Source of the DNA: Nocardia asteroides
Lineage (GTDB): Bacteria > Actinomycetota > Actinomycetes > Mycobacteriales > Mycobacteriaceae
Length of the DNA: 64,000 nt
Direction: 5' to 3'
Assembly: GCF_900637185.1 (NCBI RefSeq)
Contig: NZ_LR134352.1
Span: 3,276,001-3,340,000, forward strand
How positions within the stretch are numbered: the stretch's first letter is position 1; each line of letters opens with the position of its first letter. A program made the translations under genes and the position numbers. The notes under the pieces were generated by a model that saw only the letters and a program-made list of their open reading frames with translations, did no database searches and was not told the DNA's origin. Positions 1-9,987 of the stretch are shown one piece after another.

Positions 1-1160
<1,160 letters not shown>

Positions 1161-1252
1161 TACGAAGGTGTTACGCGTCCACTGTGCGGTATCTGAAACA
1201 ACAGACACTGCAGCAAACCTACTTTGTGGGGAGCGCTGTCTAGTTTCATAGT

Positions 1253-1371
1253 GTTACGGCGGTTATAGCGGTGGGGAAACGCCCGGTCCCATTCCGAACC
1301 CGGAAGCTAAGGCCACCTGCGCCGATGGTACTGCACTCGACAGGGTGTGGGAGAGTAGGACACCGCCGGAA
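1253..1371 (+). rRNA. rrf: 5S ribosomal RNA
   Basis: About 119 nt, starting GTTACGGCGG and ending CACCGCCGG, so the two ends pair as the terminal stem. It contains the conserved segment CCCATTCCGAACCCGGAAGC. It follows the 23S gene after a spacer of about 90 bases, the usual 16S-23S-5S order. Ends are accurate to 1-2 bases. Confidence 0.95.
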
Positions 1372-1380
1372 CATCCTTCG

Positions 1381-1420
1381 CGATAGGGGACCCAGATTCT
1401 GGGTCCCCTATCGGCGTTTG
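1381..1420 (+). terminator. rRNA operon terminator hairpin
   Basis: A perfect 14-bp inverted repeat (left arm 1381-1394, right arm 1400-1413) with a 5-base loop lies directly after the 5S gene. It is followed by a short T-containing stretch (GCGTTTG) rather than a long U tract, as is common in actinobacteria. Confidence 0.9.
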
Positions 1421-1510
1421 TGGACTGGTTACAGTCCCTGCTCGCCAGGCGGACGATGCCCCGTTGTCCGCCCGTGGTTGAATTCTTGTAGGCGGGGCCA
1501 CGACAACACT

Positions 1511-1524
1511 CCCCGACGTCGGGG
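1511..1524. promoter_or_regulatory. Perfect 14-bp palindrome upstream of the RGG/TPR gene
   Basis: CCCCGACGTCGGGG is an exact palindrome 20 bases before the GTG start at 1544. A second 7-bp inverted repeat (1448-1454 with 1466-1472) lies just upstream in the same 130-base gap. Either could be an operator or a structured leader. No clear -35/-10 pair was found. Confidence 0.35.
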
Positions 1525-1543
1525 AATCTAGAAAGGGATCGCC

Positions 1544-4135
1544 GTGTCGGAACACAACGACGGACGGAAGCCTTTCCGCCGGGACGGTGACGCCCGCGGC
1601 TTCGGCCGGCGCGGCGAACCGACCGACCGCCCCCGCGGTGGCCAGGGTGACTTCCGTGGCGGCGGACGTGGCGAAGGCGGCGGCTTCCGTCGCAACGACG
1701 ACAATCGCGGTGGCCGTGGCGGATCCGATCGCTCGGAACAGCGCGGCGGCTACAACCGCGACGATCGCGGCGGTGACCGCGGCGGTTTCCGGCGCGACAG
1801 CGGCGAGCGCGGTGGGTACCAGCGTCGTGACGACGCGGGCCGTGGCGGCTCCGGCGATCGTGGCGGCTTCCGCCGCGACAACGACGACCGCTCGCGTGGT
1901 GGCTACGAACGCCGTGACGACGCCGGCCGCGGTGGTTACCAGCGCCGCGATGACGATCGCGGTGGTTTCCGTCGTGACAGCGGTGACCGTGGTGGGTACC
2001 AGCGTCGTGACGACGCGGGCCGTGGCGGCTCCGGCGAGCGTGGCGGTTTCCGCCGCGACAACGACGACCGTCCCCGTAGTGGCTCCGGTTTCCGCCGGGA
2101 CGAATCCGGCCGTCCCGCAGGCGGTTTCGACCGCGGTGGCGATCGTGGCGGATATCGGCGTAATGACGACGATCGGCCCCGTGGCGGTGACCGTGGTGGC
2201 TTCCGGCGCGGCGAGGGCGACGACCGTTCGCGCGGCGGCTACGACCGTGGTGACCGCGGCGGCTACCGGCGCGACAACGACGACCGTCCCCGCGGTGGCT
2301 CCGGCTTCCGCAGGAACGAAGGCGACGACCGTTCGCGCGGCGGGTCCGACCGTGGCGGCGAGCGTGGCGGCTTCCGTCGTGACAGCGGTGACCGTGGTGG
2401 GTACCAGCGTCGTGACGACGCGGGCCGTGGCGGCTCCGGCGATCGCGGTGGCTTCCGCCGTGACAATGACGACCGCTCGCGCTCCGATCGCGGTGGTTTC
2501 CGCCGGAACGAAGGCGACGACCGCTCGCGTGGCGGTTTCCGGCGCAGCGAGGGCGACGACCGCTCGCGCGGTGACGATCGTGGCGGTTTCCGGCGCAGCG
2601 AGGGCGACGACCGCTCGCGTGGCGGGTCCGATCGTGGCGGCTTCCGGCGCGGTGACAGCGACGACCGTTCGCGTGGCGGCTTCCGGCGTGGTGAAGGCGA
2701 CGACCGTTCGCGCAGCGGATCGGATCGCGGCGACCGTGGCGGGTACCAGCGCCGTGACGACAGTGACCGTTCGCGCGGTGGCTACCGCAAGGGTGAAGGC
2801 TCCGATCGCGGCGGCTACCAGCGCCGCGACGACGATCGTGGTGCCCGCCGTGACGACGATCGCGGACGCGGTGGCTTCAAGCGTGGCGGCGACGCGGGCA
2901 AGACCCGCTACGTCGACGAGAACGGTGAGCCGCTGGACGGCACCTACCGGGAGAAGCGGCGCGAGCGCGAAGGCGATGTCCTCGGCGTCGTCTCCTCGGC
3001 CGCCGCGGAAGCCGACGACATCGAGGCCACCGACAGCGAGTCGGCCGAGTCCTCGGCGGACGACAAGTCCACGGCCGCGTCCACTGCGCAGTCCGACGAC
3101 ACCGCTTCGGACATCGAGCGCGCCGAGTCCTCGGACGAGGTAGCGCGGGTGGCCGCAGCGGACGACGTGGACGAGCCCGCTGGTACCGCCGGCCCGGCGG
3201 ACGAAGCCGATAGCGAGTTCGATGCCCGTACTGCCGACTCCGGCGCACGGCGTGGCGCCGACGATCGCGACAGTGGCGCCGACGACCACGCGGGCGACTC
3301 TGGCTCCGGCCGTGATGCCGACGACCGCGACGGGCGTCGCACTGACGACCGTGGGAGCGACTCCCGCTACGAGCGCGGCGGCGATGACCGTGACGAGCGC
3401 AGGCGTGGCGGCGAAGGTGCCAGGGCTGTGGGCGGCCGGGCCACCGATCGGCGGGCCGCCCGCCCGGACGAGCCGGACCTGCCGGAAGACGTGCAGGCCT
3501 CCGATCTCGATCCGGCGGTGCGCCGCGACCTGCTGAGCCTGGACAAGAACAATGCCGAGACCGTCGCGCGGCACATGGTGATGGCCGTCGAGCTGCTCGA
3601 GGACGACCCGCGCCTGGCGCTGGCGCACGCCAGGGCCGCCCGGCAGCGGGCCGGCCGCATCGCCGTGGTCCGCGAGACCGCGGGCGTGGTGGCCTACCAC
3701 GCCGAGGAATGGGCCGAGGCGCTCTCGGAGCTGCGGACCGCGCGACGCATGTCGGGCGGCTCGGGGCTGCTGGCCGTGATGGCCGACTGCGAGCGCGGCC
3801 TGGGCAGGCCCGAGCGGGCCATCGAGCTCGGCCGCAGCGAGGAGGCCCAGCGGCTCACCGGGGACGAGGCCACCGAACTGCGGATCGTGGTCGCGGGCGC
3901 CCGCATGGACCTGGGCCAGTTCGACCAGGCCGTGGTGACCCTGCAGACGCCCGATCTGGATCCGGCGCGTACCGGCTCGGCCGCCGCGCGCCTGTTCTAC
4001 GCCTACGCCGACGCGCTGGTCGCGGCCGGTCGCACCGACGACGGCCTGCAGTGGTTCCTCAACGCGGCCGCCGCCGATCTCGACGGGGAGACCGACGCCG
4101 AGGACCGCGCCGCGGAACTCACCGGCGACGCGTAA
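1544..4135 (+). CDS. RGG-repeat / acidic / TPR protein (Rv1691-like)
   Basis: 863 residues in three parts. Residues about 1-450 are Arg/Gly/Asp-rich repeats: GFRR occurs 15 times and GGYQRRDD 6 times. A Ser/Asp/Glu-rich acidic stretch spans about 480-640. From about 645 to the end is an alpha-helical tetratricopeptide-like domain that corresponds in position and type to M. tuberculosis Rv1691. Rv1691 itself is much shorter, so the first two parts are an extension. RGG repeats are a known RNA-binding, condensate-forming composition, which suggests an RNA- or ribosome-linked job; that is inference. The GTG start is preceded by AGAAAGGGA. The gene lies between the rRNA operon and a terminator, so it appears to be monocistronic. 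The very long open frames overlapping it on both strands are by-products of the repetitive GC-rich codons. Confidence 0.85.
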   Translation: MSEHNDGRKPFRRDGDARGFGRRGEPTDRPRGGQGDFRGGGRGEGGGFRRNDDNRGGRGGSDRSEQRGGYNRDDRGGDRGGFRRDSGERGGYQRRDDAGRGGSGDRGGFRRDNDDRSRGGYERRDDAGRGGYQRRDDDRGGFRRDSGDRGGYQRRDDAGRGGSGERGGFRRDNDDRPRSGSGFRRDESGRPAGGFDRGGDRGGYRRNDDDRPRGGDRGGFRRGEGDDRSRGGYDRGDRGGYRRDNDDRPRGGSGFRRNEGDDRSRGGSDRGGERGGFRRDSGDRGGYQRRDDAGRGGSGDRGGFRRDNDDRSRSDRGGFRRNEGDDRSRGGFRRSEGDDRSRGDDRGGFRRSEGDDRSRGGSDRGGFRRGDSDDRSRGGFRRGEGDDRSRSGSDRGDRGGYQRRDDSDRSRGGYRKGEGSDRGGYQRRDDDRGARRDDDRGRGGFKRGGDAGKTRYVDENGEPLDGTYREKRREREGDVLGVVSSAAAEADDIEATDSESAESSADDKSTAASTAQSDDTASDIERAESSDEVARVAAADDVDEPAGTAGPADEADSEFDARTADSGARRGADDRDSGADDHAGDSGSGRDADDRDGRRTDDRGSDSRYERGGDDRDERRRGGEGARAVGGRATDRRAARPDEPDLPEDVQASDLDPAVRRDLLSLDKNNAETVARHMVMAVELLEDDPRLALAHARAARQRAGRIAVVRETAGVVAYHAEEWAEALSELRTARRMSGGSGLLAVMADCERGLGRPERAIELGRSEEAQRLTGDEATELRIVVAGARMDLGQFDQAVVTLQTPDLDPARTGSAAARLFYAYADALVAAGRTDDGLQWFLNAAAADLDGETDAEDRAAELTGDA
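1700..2895 (+). repeat. In-frame degenerate repeats encoding the RGG region
   Basis: Imperfect repeats inside the preceding gene, with units of roughly 40-110 bases encoding combinations of GGFRRDS, GGYQRRDDAGRGG, GGFRRDNDD and GGFRRNEGDDRSRGG. One long block recurs nearly identically near 1785-1905, 1960-2080 and 2365-2480. Copies differ mostly at third codon positions, so the repeat is kept at protein level. Unit number probably varies between strains. Confidence 0.85.
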
Positions 4136-4149
4136 CCACGACCGTGCGC

Positions 4150-4178
4150 AGGCCGGGAACCGCATCGGTTCCCGGCCT
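4150..4178 (+). terminator. Terminator hairpin after the RGG/TPR gene
   Basis: A perfect 12-bp inverted repeat (4150-4161 with 4167-4178, 5-base loop) lies 15 bases after the stop, followed by TCTGCGTTG. It separates this gene from the next operon. The remaining 200 bases up to 4380 hold nothing else I can recognise. Confidence 0.8.
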
Positions 4179-4380
4179 TCTGCGTTGTGGCGGACGGAAT
4201 ACGGCAGCGGGCGACGCGCGCGAGGGCGGGCCTCGAAAGCGGGCACACCGCGCACGAGCGGCGCGGTCATGCTCGATCATGAAGAGGGCGAGTGCGATTC
4301 GGCGGCGGCGAAGCTGTCGGTGGTCTCGCCTAAGGTCGACGAAGGTGCTCGGCCCGGCAGTGACGACGGAGTGAGGGTGT

Positions 4381-5274
4381 GTGAACCGGCTACGCGATGG
4401 ATACGAGGCTTTGCTGCTCGACCTGGACGGGACGCTGTACCGCGGTCCCGAGGTGATCGACGGCGCGCCGAAAGCGCTGGCGCCCGACGGTGATTCGGCG
4501 CAGCGGCTGGTCTATGTCACCAACAACGCCGCCCGTGGGCCTGGTGCGGTCGCCGGGCATCTGGTGGATCTCGGCTACCCGGCCACTGACGACGACGTGG
4601 TGACCAGTGCCCAGGCCGCGGCCAGGATGCTGGCCCATCGGCTGAATCCCGGCGCCCGGGTACTGGTCGTCGGCACCGACGACCTGGCCGCGGAGATCGA
4701 CGCGGTGGGCCTGGTCCCGATTCGGCGCTTCGGGGAGACGCCGCCCGAGGCCGTGGTGCAGGGGCACTCACCCGCCACCGCGTGGCCCGACCTCGCCGAA
4801 GCCGCGTACGCGCTGCGCACCGGCGCGCTGTGGGTGGCGGCCAACACCGACCGCACCCTGCCGAACGAGCGCGGCCTCGCACCGGGCAACGGATCGATGG
4901 TCGCCGCGCTGCGGACCGCCTCCGATCGGGAACCGCTCGTCGCGGGCAAGCCGTACGCGCCGCTGATGGAGGACGCGCTCGAACGGTCCGGTACCCGCAA
5001 CGCATTGGTGGTGGGCGACCGGCTCGACACCGACATCGAGGGCGCCAACGGACTCGGCCTCGACTCGCTGCTCGTGCTGACCGGGGTCAGCACGCTCGAA
5101 GAGGTCCGCCTCGCGCCGCCTGCGCAGGTGCCCACCTTCATCGCCACCTCCCTCGACGCGCTCAATGCCGACGTCGTGCCGGACGCGGTGGCTCCGGCGC
5201 AGGTCGCGGAGCTGTTGGGACAGTACCCGGGCCGGGCGGTACGGGTGCGCGCGGCCGATTCGGAAATCCGATAG
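4381..5274 (+). CDS. HAD-superfamily class IIA phosphatase (Rv1692-like)
   Basis: 297 residues. The N-terminal motif DLDGTLYRG carries the nucleophile Asp and the acid/base Asp of HAD hydrolases. A class IIA cap follows, then GKPYAPLMEDAL and the acidic motif VVGDRLDTDIEGAN. The family includes NagD/p-nitrophenylphosphatase-type enzymes; M. tuberculosis Rv1692 in the same place is reported as a glycerol-3-phosphate phosphatase, so the same substrate is likely by synteny. The GTG start puts motif I at the normal distance from the N-terminus. It begins the operon that runs through recN. Confidence 0.88.
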   Translation: MNRLRDGYEALLLDLDGTLYRGPEVIDGAPKALAPDGDSAQRLVYVTNNAARGPGAVAGHLVDLGYPATDDDVVTSAQAAARMLAHRLNPGARVLVVGTDDLAAEIDAVGLVPIRRFGETPPEAVVQGHSPATAWPDLAEAAYALRTGALWVAANTDRTLPNERGLAPGNGSMVAALRTASDREPLVAGKPYAPLMEDALERSGTRNALVVGDRLDTDIEGANGLGLDSLLVLTGVSTLEEVRLAPPAQVPTFIATSLDALNADVVPDAVAPAQVAELLGQYPGRAVRVRAADSEIR

Positions 5275-5287
5275 CGTTGACGGCACG

Positions 5288-5575
5288 ATGAGTACTCCGA
5301 GTTCGCCGCCGCCCGGCGCGCCACAGCCACCCCGTCCAGGGATGCCCCTGCCCGGTAGTCACCTGCCGGGTGGTCAGGCGCGGCCCGAACCGGCCGACCC
5401 GAACCGGATCACCGCCGAGGTCGACGCGCTGCTCGCCGAACTCGGCCCGGCCCGCACGGTGACCGGTCCCGCGGAGAGCACCGAGACCGGCGCCGACATC
5501 ACCCGTCGCGCGCGCATTCTCGAGCAGGCGCACGAGGTGCTGGTGGAGGCGCTCGCGACCGTGGACAAGATCTGA
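5288..5575 (+). CDS. Small conserved protein (Rv1693-like position)
   Basis: 95 residues. The ATG at 5288 lies 13 bases after the phosphatase stop; an earlier in-frame start would run deep into that gene. The first 40 residues are Pro/Gly-rich and probably disordered. The rest is a helix-rich segment (ITAEVDALLAELG and later ILEQAHEVLVEALATVDKI). It sits exactly where Rv1693 sits between Rv1692 and tlyA. No catalytic motif is visible and function is unknown. Confidence 0.75.
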   Translation: MSTPSSPPPGAPQPPRPGMPLPGSHLPGGQARPEPADPNRITAEVDALLAELGPARTVTGPAESTETGADITRRARILEQAHEVLVEALATVDKI

Positions 5576-5576
5576 G

Positions 5577-6398
5577 GTGGCCAGGCGAGCGCGGGTGGAC
5601 GCCGAACTGGTGCGCCGCGGATTGGCGCGGTCGCGCGACCACGCGGTCGAGCTGATCAGCGCGGGCCGCGTCCTGATCGCGGGCACCGTGGCCGTGAAAC
5701 CGGCGACGGCGGTCGAAGCGGGAACTCCGCTGATCGTGCGCGAGGAACCCGACGAGGTGTCGTGGGCCTCGCGGGGCGCGCACAAACTGCTCGGGGCGCT
5801 GGAAGCGTTCGAACCGCAGGGGCTGAGCGTCGCCGGTAAGCGGTGTCTGGACGCGGGCGCGTCCACCGGTGGGTTCACCGATGTGCTGCTGTCGCGGGGC
5901 GCGAAAGAGGTCGCCGCGGTCGACGTCGGCTACGGCCAGCTGATCTGGCGGCTGCAGAACGACGACCGGGTGCAGGTGTACGACCGCACCAACGTCCGCA
6001 ACATCACCCCCGAAACCATCGGTGGCCCGGTCGAATCCGTGGTGGGCGACCTGTCGTTCATCTCGCTGAACCTGGTCCTGCCCGCACTGGCGGCCTGCGC
6101 GGCCGACGGCGCCGATCTGCTGCCGATGGTGAAGCCGCAGTTCGAGGTCGGCAAGGAACGGGTCGGCTCCGGTGGCGTGGTGCGTGATCCGGCGTTGCGC
6201 GCCGAGGTGGTGCGGGAGGTGGCCGCCGCGGCGGGTGCCCTCGGTCTGCAGACCCGGGGCGTGGTGGCCAGTCCGCTACCGGGGCCCTCGGGCAATGTGG
6301 AGTATTTCCTGTGGCTGCGCAAGGTCGGTCCGTTCGACTACGACGCCGCAGAGGTCGAGGCGCTGGTCGCGCGCGCGGTCGAGGAGGGTCCGCAGTGA
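5577..6398 (+). CDS. tlyA: TlyA 16S/23S rRNA 2'-O-methyltransferase
   Basis: 273 residues. An N-terminal S4 RNA-binding domain (about 1-65) is followed by an FtsJ/RrmJ-type Rossmann methyltransferase domain with the SAM-binding motif [15 protein letters not shown] and the segment [11 protein letters not shown]. TlyA adds 2'-O-methyl groups to 16S C1409 and 23S C1920 (E. coli numbering), and loss gives capreomycin/viomycin resistance in mycobacteria. The GTG start lies one base after the upstream stop, so translation is probably coupled. Its likely 23S target is at about position 185 of this same window. Confidence 0.95.
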   Translation: MARRARVDAELVRRGLARSRDHAVELISAGRVLIAGTVAVKPATAVEAGTPLIVREEPDEVSWASRGAHKLLGALEAFEPQGLSVAGKRCLDAGASTGGFTDVLLSRGAKEVAAVDVGYGQLIWRLQNDDRVQVYDRTNVRNITPETIGGPVESVVGDLSFISLNLVLPALAACAADGADLLPMVKPQFEVGKERVGSGGVVRDPALRAEVVREVAAAAGALGLQTRGVVASPLPGPSGNVEYFLWLRKVGPFDYDAAEVEALVARAVEEGPQ

Positions 6399-7351
6399 AC
6401 ACCCACGACGACGGCAGGGAGATCCTGCTCGTCGCCCATCCCGGACGCGCGGAGATCATCGAGACCGCGCACCGGGTCGCGAAGATCTTCGCCGAGGCCG
6501 GCATCTGCCTGCGGGTGCTGGCCGACGAGGCCGACAGCACCCGATTCGAGGACGAACCCGCCGGGTACCCGGTGCGGGTGGTGCCGCACAGCCCGTCCGC
6601 GGCCATCGGCTGCGAGATGGTGCTCGCCCTCGGCGGCGACGGCACCTTCCTGCGGGCGGCCGAACTCGGCAGGCCCAGCGGGGTGCCGGTACTCGGAATC
6701 AACCTGGGCCGCATCGGTTTCCTCACCGAGGCCGAGGCCGAGCATCTCGACGAGGCGCTGGCCCAGGTTGTCGACCGGGACTACCGTGTGGAAGACCGGA
6801 TGACCATCGACGTCACCGTCCGGGTCGACGACACCGTCGTCGAACGCGGCTGGGCGCTCAACGAGGCCAGTCTCGAGAACGCGCAGCGGATGGGCGTGCT
6901 GGAGGTGGTGCTCGAGGTCGACGGGCGGCCGGTGTCGGCGTTCGGCTGCGACGGGATCCTCATCGCGACACCCACCGGGTCGACCGCGTACGCGTTCTCG
7001 GCGGGCGGGCCGGTGGTGTGGCCGGAACTCGAGGCGATGCTGGTCATCCCGAGCAACGCGCACGCCCTGTTCGCGCGGCCGCTGGTGACCAGCCCGGAAT
7101 CGCTGATCGCGGTGGAGACGGTGGCGACCGGGCACGACGCGATCGTGTTCCTCGACGGCAGGCGCACCCTGGCCCTGCCCCGGGGCGGTCGCGCCGAAGT
7201 GGTCCGTGGCGAACGGCCGGTGCGCTGGGTGCGGCTGGATTCCGCGCCCTTCGCCGACCGGATGGTGCGCAAGTTCCGGCTGCCGGTCACCGGCTGGCGG
7301 GGTAGACAGCGAACGGAGAACAGCCGCGATGCTGACAGAGATCAGGATTGA
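6395..7351 (+). CDS. nadK: NAD kinase
   Basis: 318 residues. It phosphorylates NAD to NADP using ATP or polyphosphate in the cytoplasm. The diagnostic [11 protein letters not shown] motif is present, then [14 protein letters not shown], the NEAS motif, and the glycine-rich [16 protein letters not shown] segment. The GTG at 6395 overlaps the tlyA stop (GTGA), which fixes the start; the open frame upstream only extends into tlyA. It corresponds to Rv1695. The 3' end overlaps recN by 23 bases. Confidence 0.95.
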   Translation: MNTHDDGREILLVAHPGRAEIIETAHRVAKIFAEAGICLRVLADEADSTRFEDEPAGYPVRVVPHSPSAAIGCEMVLALGGDGTFLRAAELGRPSGVPVLGINLGRIGFLTEAEAEHLDEALAQVVDRDYRVEDRMTIDVTVRVDDTVVERGWALNEASLENAQRMGVLEVVLEVDGRPVSAFGCDGILIATPTGSTAYAFSAGGPVVWPELEAMLVIPSNAHALFARPLVTSPESLIAVETVATGHDAIVFLDGRRTLALPRGGRAEVVRGERPVRWVRLDSAPFADRMVRKFRLPVTGWRGRQRTENSRDADRDQD

Positions 7352-9097
7352 CGGACTAGGCGTCATCTCGACGGCCACCGCGCAGTTCCACGCGGGGCTG
7401 ACGGTGCTCACCGGCGAGACCGGTGCGGGCAAGACCATGGTGGTCACCAGTCTGCACCTGCTCAGCGGGGCACGCGCCGACGCGGGCCGGGTGCGGCTCG
7501 GCGCGGCGAAGGCGGTGGTCGAGGGCCGGTTCGTGATCGACGACATCAACGACACCGCGCGGGCGGCCGTCGGCGAGGTATTGGAGTCCGCGGCGGCCGA
7601 AGCCGACGAGGACGGCAGCGTGATCGCGGTCCGCACCGTCAACAGCGACGGGCGTTCCCGGGCCCACCTGGGCGGGCGCGGTGTGCCCGCCGCGGTGCTC
7701 GGGGAGTTCACCTCGCGGCTGCTGACCGTGCACGGGCAGAACGACCAGTTACGTCTGCAGCGCCCGGAACAGCAGCTCGCCGCGCTCGACCAGTTCGCGG
7801 GCGACGGCGTCGCCGGGCTGCTGCGCAAATATCAGGTGCATCGCCGGTCGTGGCTCGATGCCAGGTCCGAACTGCTGGAGCGGACCGCGCGCAGCAGGGA
7901 GCTGGCGCTCGAGGCCGACCGGCTCAAGCACTCGCTCACCGAGATCGACGGCATCGCACCGGAACCCGGTGAGGACGTTCGGCTCGTCGCCGAGATCCGC
8001 AGGCTCAGCGATCTGGATTCGTTGCGCGAGGCGGCCGTCGGCGCGCACGAGGCGCTGTCCGGCCCCGCCGACGCTCCCGTCGACGGTGGCGGTGTGCTCG
8101 ATCTGCTCGGTGGCGCCAGGGCACGGCTGGATTCCGCCGACGATCCAGGGCTGACCGCCTTGGCGCCGCGGCTGGGTGAGGCCATCGCGGTCGTCGTCGA
8201 CGTGGCCACCGAACTGAGCGGTTACCTCTCGGAGCTGCCGTCGGATCCCGGCGCGCTCGACTCGATGCTCACCCGTCAGGCCGAACTGAAATCGCTCACC
8301 CGCAAGTACGCCCCCGACATCGACGGGGTGATCGCGTGGGCCGACGAGTCGCGGGCGCGACTGGATTCGCTCGACGTGTCCGAGGACGCGCTGGCCAAAC
8401 TGGCCGGTGAGGTGGAGACCGCGGCGGGCAAGGTGCGCGAGTCGGCCCGCAAGCTCAGCGCGGCCAGGGCGAAGGCGGCGGGCAAGCTCGCGACCGCGGT
8501 CAGTGCCAGCTGGCCGGCCTGGCGATGGGCAAGGCCCGGCTCGAGGTGCAGGTGCGGCCGATGCCGGCGAGCGCGCAGGACTCGGCACCGATCGAGATCG
8601 ACGGTGCGTCGCTGCACGCGGGATCCGCCGGTGTGGACGAGGTGGAGTTCCGGCTCTCCGCGCATTCCGGCGCGCAGTCGCTGCCGCTGAGCAAGAGTGC
8701 CTCCGGTGGTGAGCTGTCCCGGGTGATGCTGGCGCTGGAAGTGGTGCTGGCCGGTTCGGATCACGGCGCCACCATGGTGTTCGACGAGGTCGACGCCGGG
8801 GTCGGCGGCCGGGCCGCGGTGGAGATCGGCAAGCGGCTGGCCCGGCTGGCGCGCACCCATCAGGTCATCGTGGTGACCCACCTGCCGCAGGTGGCGGCCT
8901 TCGCCGACACCCATCTGGTGGTCGACAAGTCCGATGACGGCAAGGGCAAGGTGGACAGCGGCGTCCGCACGCTGACCGACGAGGAGCGGGTGGTGGAGCT
9001 GGCGCGCATGCTCGCGGGCCTCGACGACACCGAGACCGGCCGCGCGCACGCGGAGGAACTGCTCGAGACCGCGCGCGCCGAACGCGCACCGGCCTGA
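7329..9097 (+). pseudogene. recN: recN, DNA repair ATPase, split by a one-base deletion
   Basis: RecN is an SMC-like ATPase of double-strand-break repair, about 590 residues when intact. The first frame (ATG 7329) has Walker A TGETGAGKTMV and the coiled-coil arm. The second frame (open by 8525) has the signature SASGGELSRVMLALE, Walker B MVFDEVDAGVGG and VVTHLPQVAAFAD. The frames differ by one base. Adding one base between about 8507 and 8508 restores the coiled coil (..VSAELAGLAMGKARLEV..) and joins both halves with nothing missing. It is therefore a very recent frameshift or a sequence error. It is in the Rv1696 position. As given, the protein would lose signature and Walker B and be inactive. 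Confidence 0.9.
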
Positions 9098-9100
9098 GCC

Positions 9101-9135
9101 GAGTGCCCGGGTGGTGATCACGCACCCGGGCACTC
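9101..9135. terminator. Bidirectional terminator hairpin
   Basis: A perfect 13-bp inverted repeat (9101-9113 with 9123-9135) lies between the convergent recN and SRPBCC genes, where it can serve both strands. There is no U tract. Confidence 0.8.
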
Positions 9136-9147
9136 CGATGGGTCAGG

Positions 9148-9567
9148 TCAGCGCAGGGCCTTGCGCACGCCACCGATGAGCTGGTTGGTCAGCTGACGCA
9201 GGCCGAACTCGAGCACCGGCGCGGGCACGGGCAGCGAGGGCTCGGACTCCATGGTGTAGACCACGCGGGTGCCGCCCGAGCTGGTGTCGGCGAAGGTGAC
9301 GATGCCGACGTGGCGCTTGACCGGGGCGCCCTTGACGATCTTGTACTCCATCCGCTCGCCGGGGACCAGCGCGGTGATCTCCTCGGTGACGCCCGCCTTG
9401 CCGAAGCCCAGCAGGTGCTGCGCGCCGACACCGGTGACCGGATCACCCTGCTTGATCAGCTTGACCTGGACCGGCAGGTACGGGCTGACGGCCTCACGCT
9501 CGGTGAAGAGGCGGTAGACGATGTCGCGGGGTGCGTCGAAAACCGTCTCGACGGTGCTGCGGGGCAT
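9148..9567 (-). CDS. SRPBCC (START-like) family protein
   Basis: 139 residues. The pattern matches single-domain polyketide cyclase/START-like proteins: an N-terminal beta strand and helix (VETVFDAPRDIVYRLF), a run of beta strands, and a long C-terminal helix (LEFGLRQLTNQLIGGVRKAL). Such proteins bind a hydrophobic ligand in a central cavity. No catalytic residue can be assigned. It is transcribed against the core operon, so it looks like an insertion relative to the M. tuberculosis order. The ligand is unknown. Confidence 0.8.
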   Translation of the reverse strand: MPRSTVETVFDAPRDIVYRLFTEREAVSPYLPVQVKLIKQGDPVTGVGAQHLLGFGKAGVTEEITALVPGERMEYKIVKGAPVKRHVGIVTFADTSSGGTRVVYTMESEPSLPVPAPVLEFGLRQLTNQLIGGVRKALR

Positions 9568-9987
9568 GGATGTCTCCTGTCCGAATTATCTGTGACCCGC
9601 AGCATACGGGTAGTTGCCGGCGCCGGTCCGACCTGGCCGCTGTCACCTCGGAGAACGGCGAGCGCGCCGCGGCGCTGGGTGGTTACTCCGCCGCGTGGCT
9701 CACCGCGGCCCTGGACCGGTTGCCCGCGAGCGGAGGTGAGGTGACAGCGGACCTGCGCGCTTGGGTGCCGCGGAGTGAGACGGCCGGTTCGTCCCGCTCA
9801 CGGCCGGTACCGGCGCCGATCGGGAAAGTTCTTTCGCGCCAACGGGTTACGTGTGGGCGGTGGTCGCGGGCAGGGTCACGCGCCCCCGAAAACCCGATGC
9901 TGACCGGTTGCTGCGCGTCGACGAATGTGACCGGTGATTCGGCGCGCCTCCACCAAAGGTTGAGGGTTTGGCCGCATCATCGGCCAC
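9568..9987. other. 420-base stretch without a convincing gene
   Basis: This lies upstream of both the SRPBCC gene and steA. On the + strand, about 9620-9790 stays open and reads protein-like (SDLAAVTSENGERAAALGG onward), but it has no start codon with a ribosome site and no family I recognise. It may be the remnant of a lost gene. The final 60 bases must contain the steA promoter; I see no clear -10. Confidence 0.5.

Noticed and set aside
1700..2895. Possible CRISPR-like or tandem non-coding repeat
   Set aside because: Units vary in length and differ at third codon positions, with no unique spacers. It is a protein-coding repeat.
1587..3143. A 518-residue open frame on the + strand inside the same gene
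   Set aside because: It is an out-of-frame by-product of the same repeats, rich in Ala/Val/Thr with no fold.
1307..4270. A 987-residue open frame on the - strand across the RGG/TPR gene
   Set aside because: It is Val/Ala/Thr-rich only because it reads the complement of Arg/Gly/Asp codon repeats. It starts inside the rRNA terminator region, has no ribosome site and no recognisable domain.
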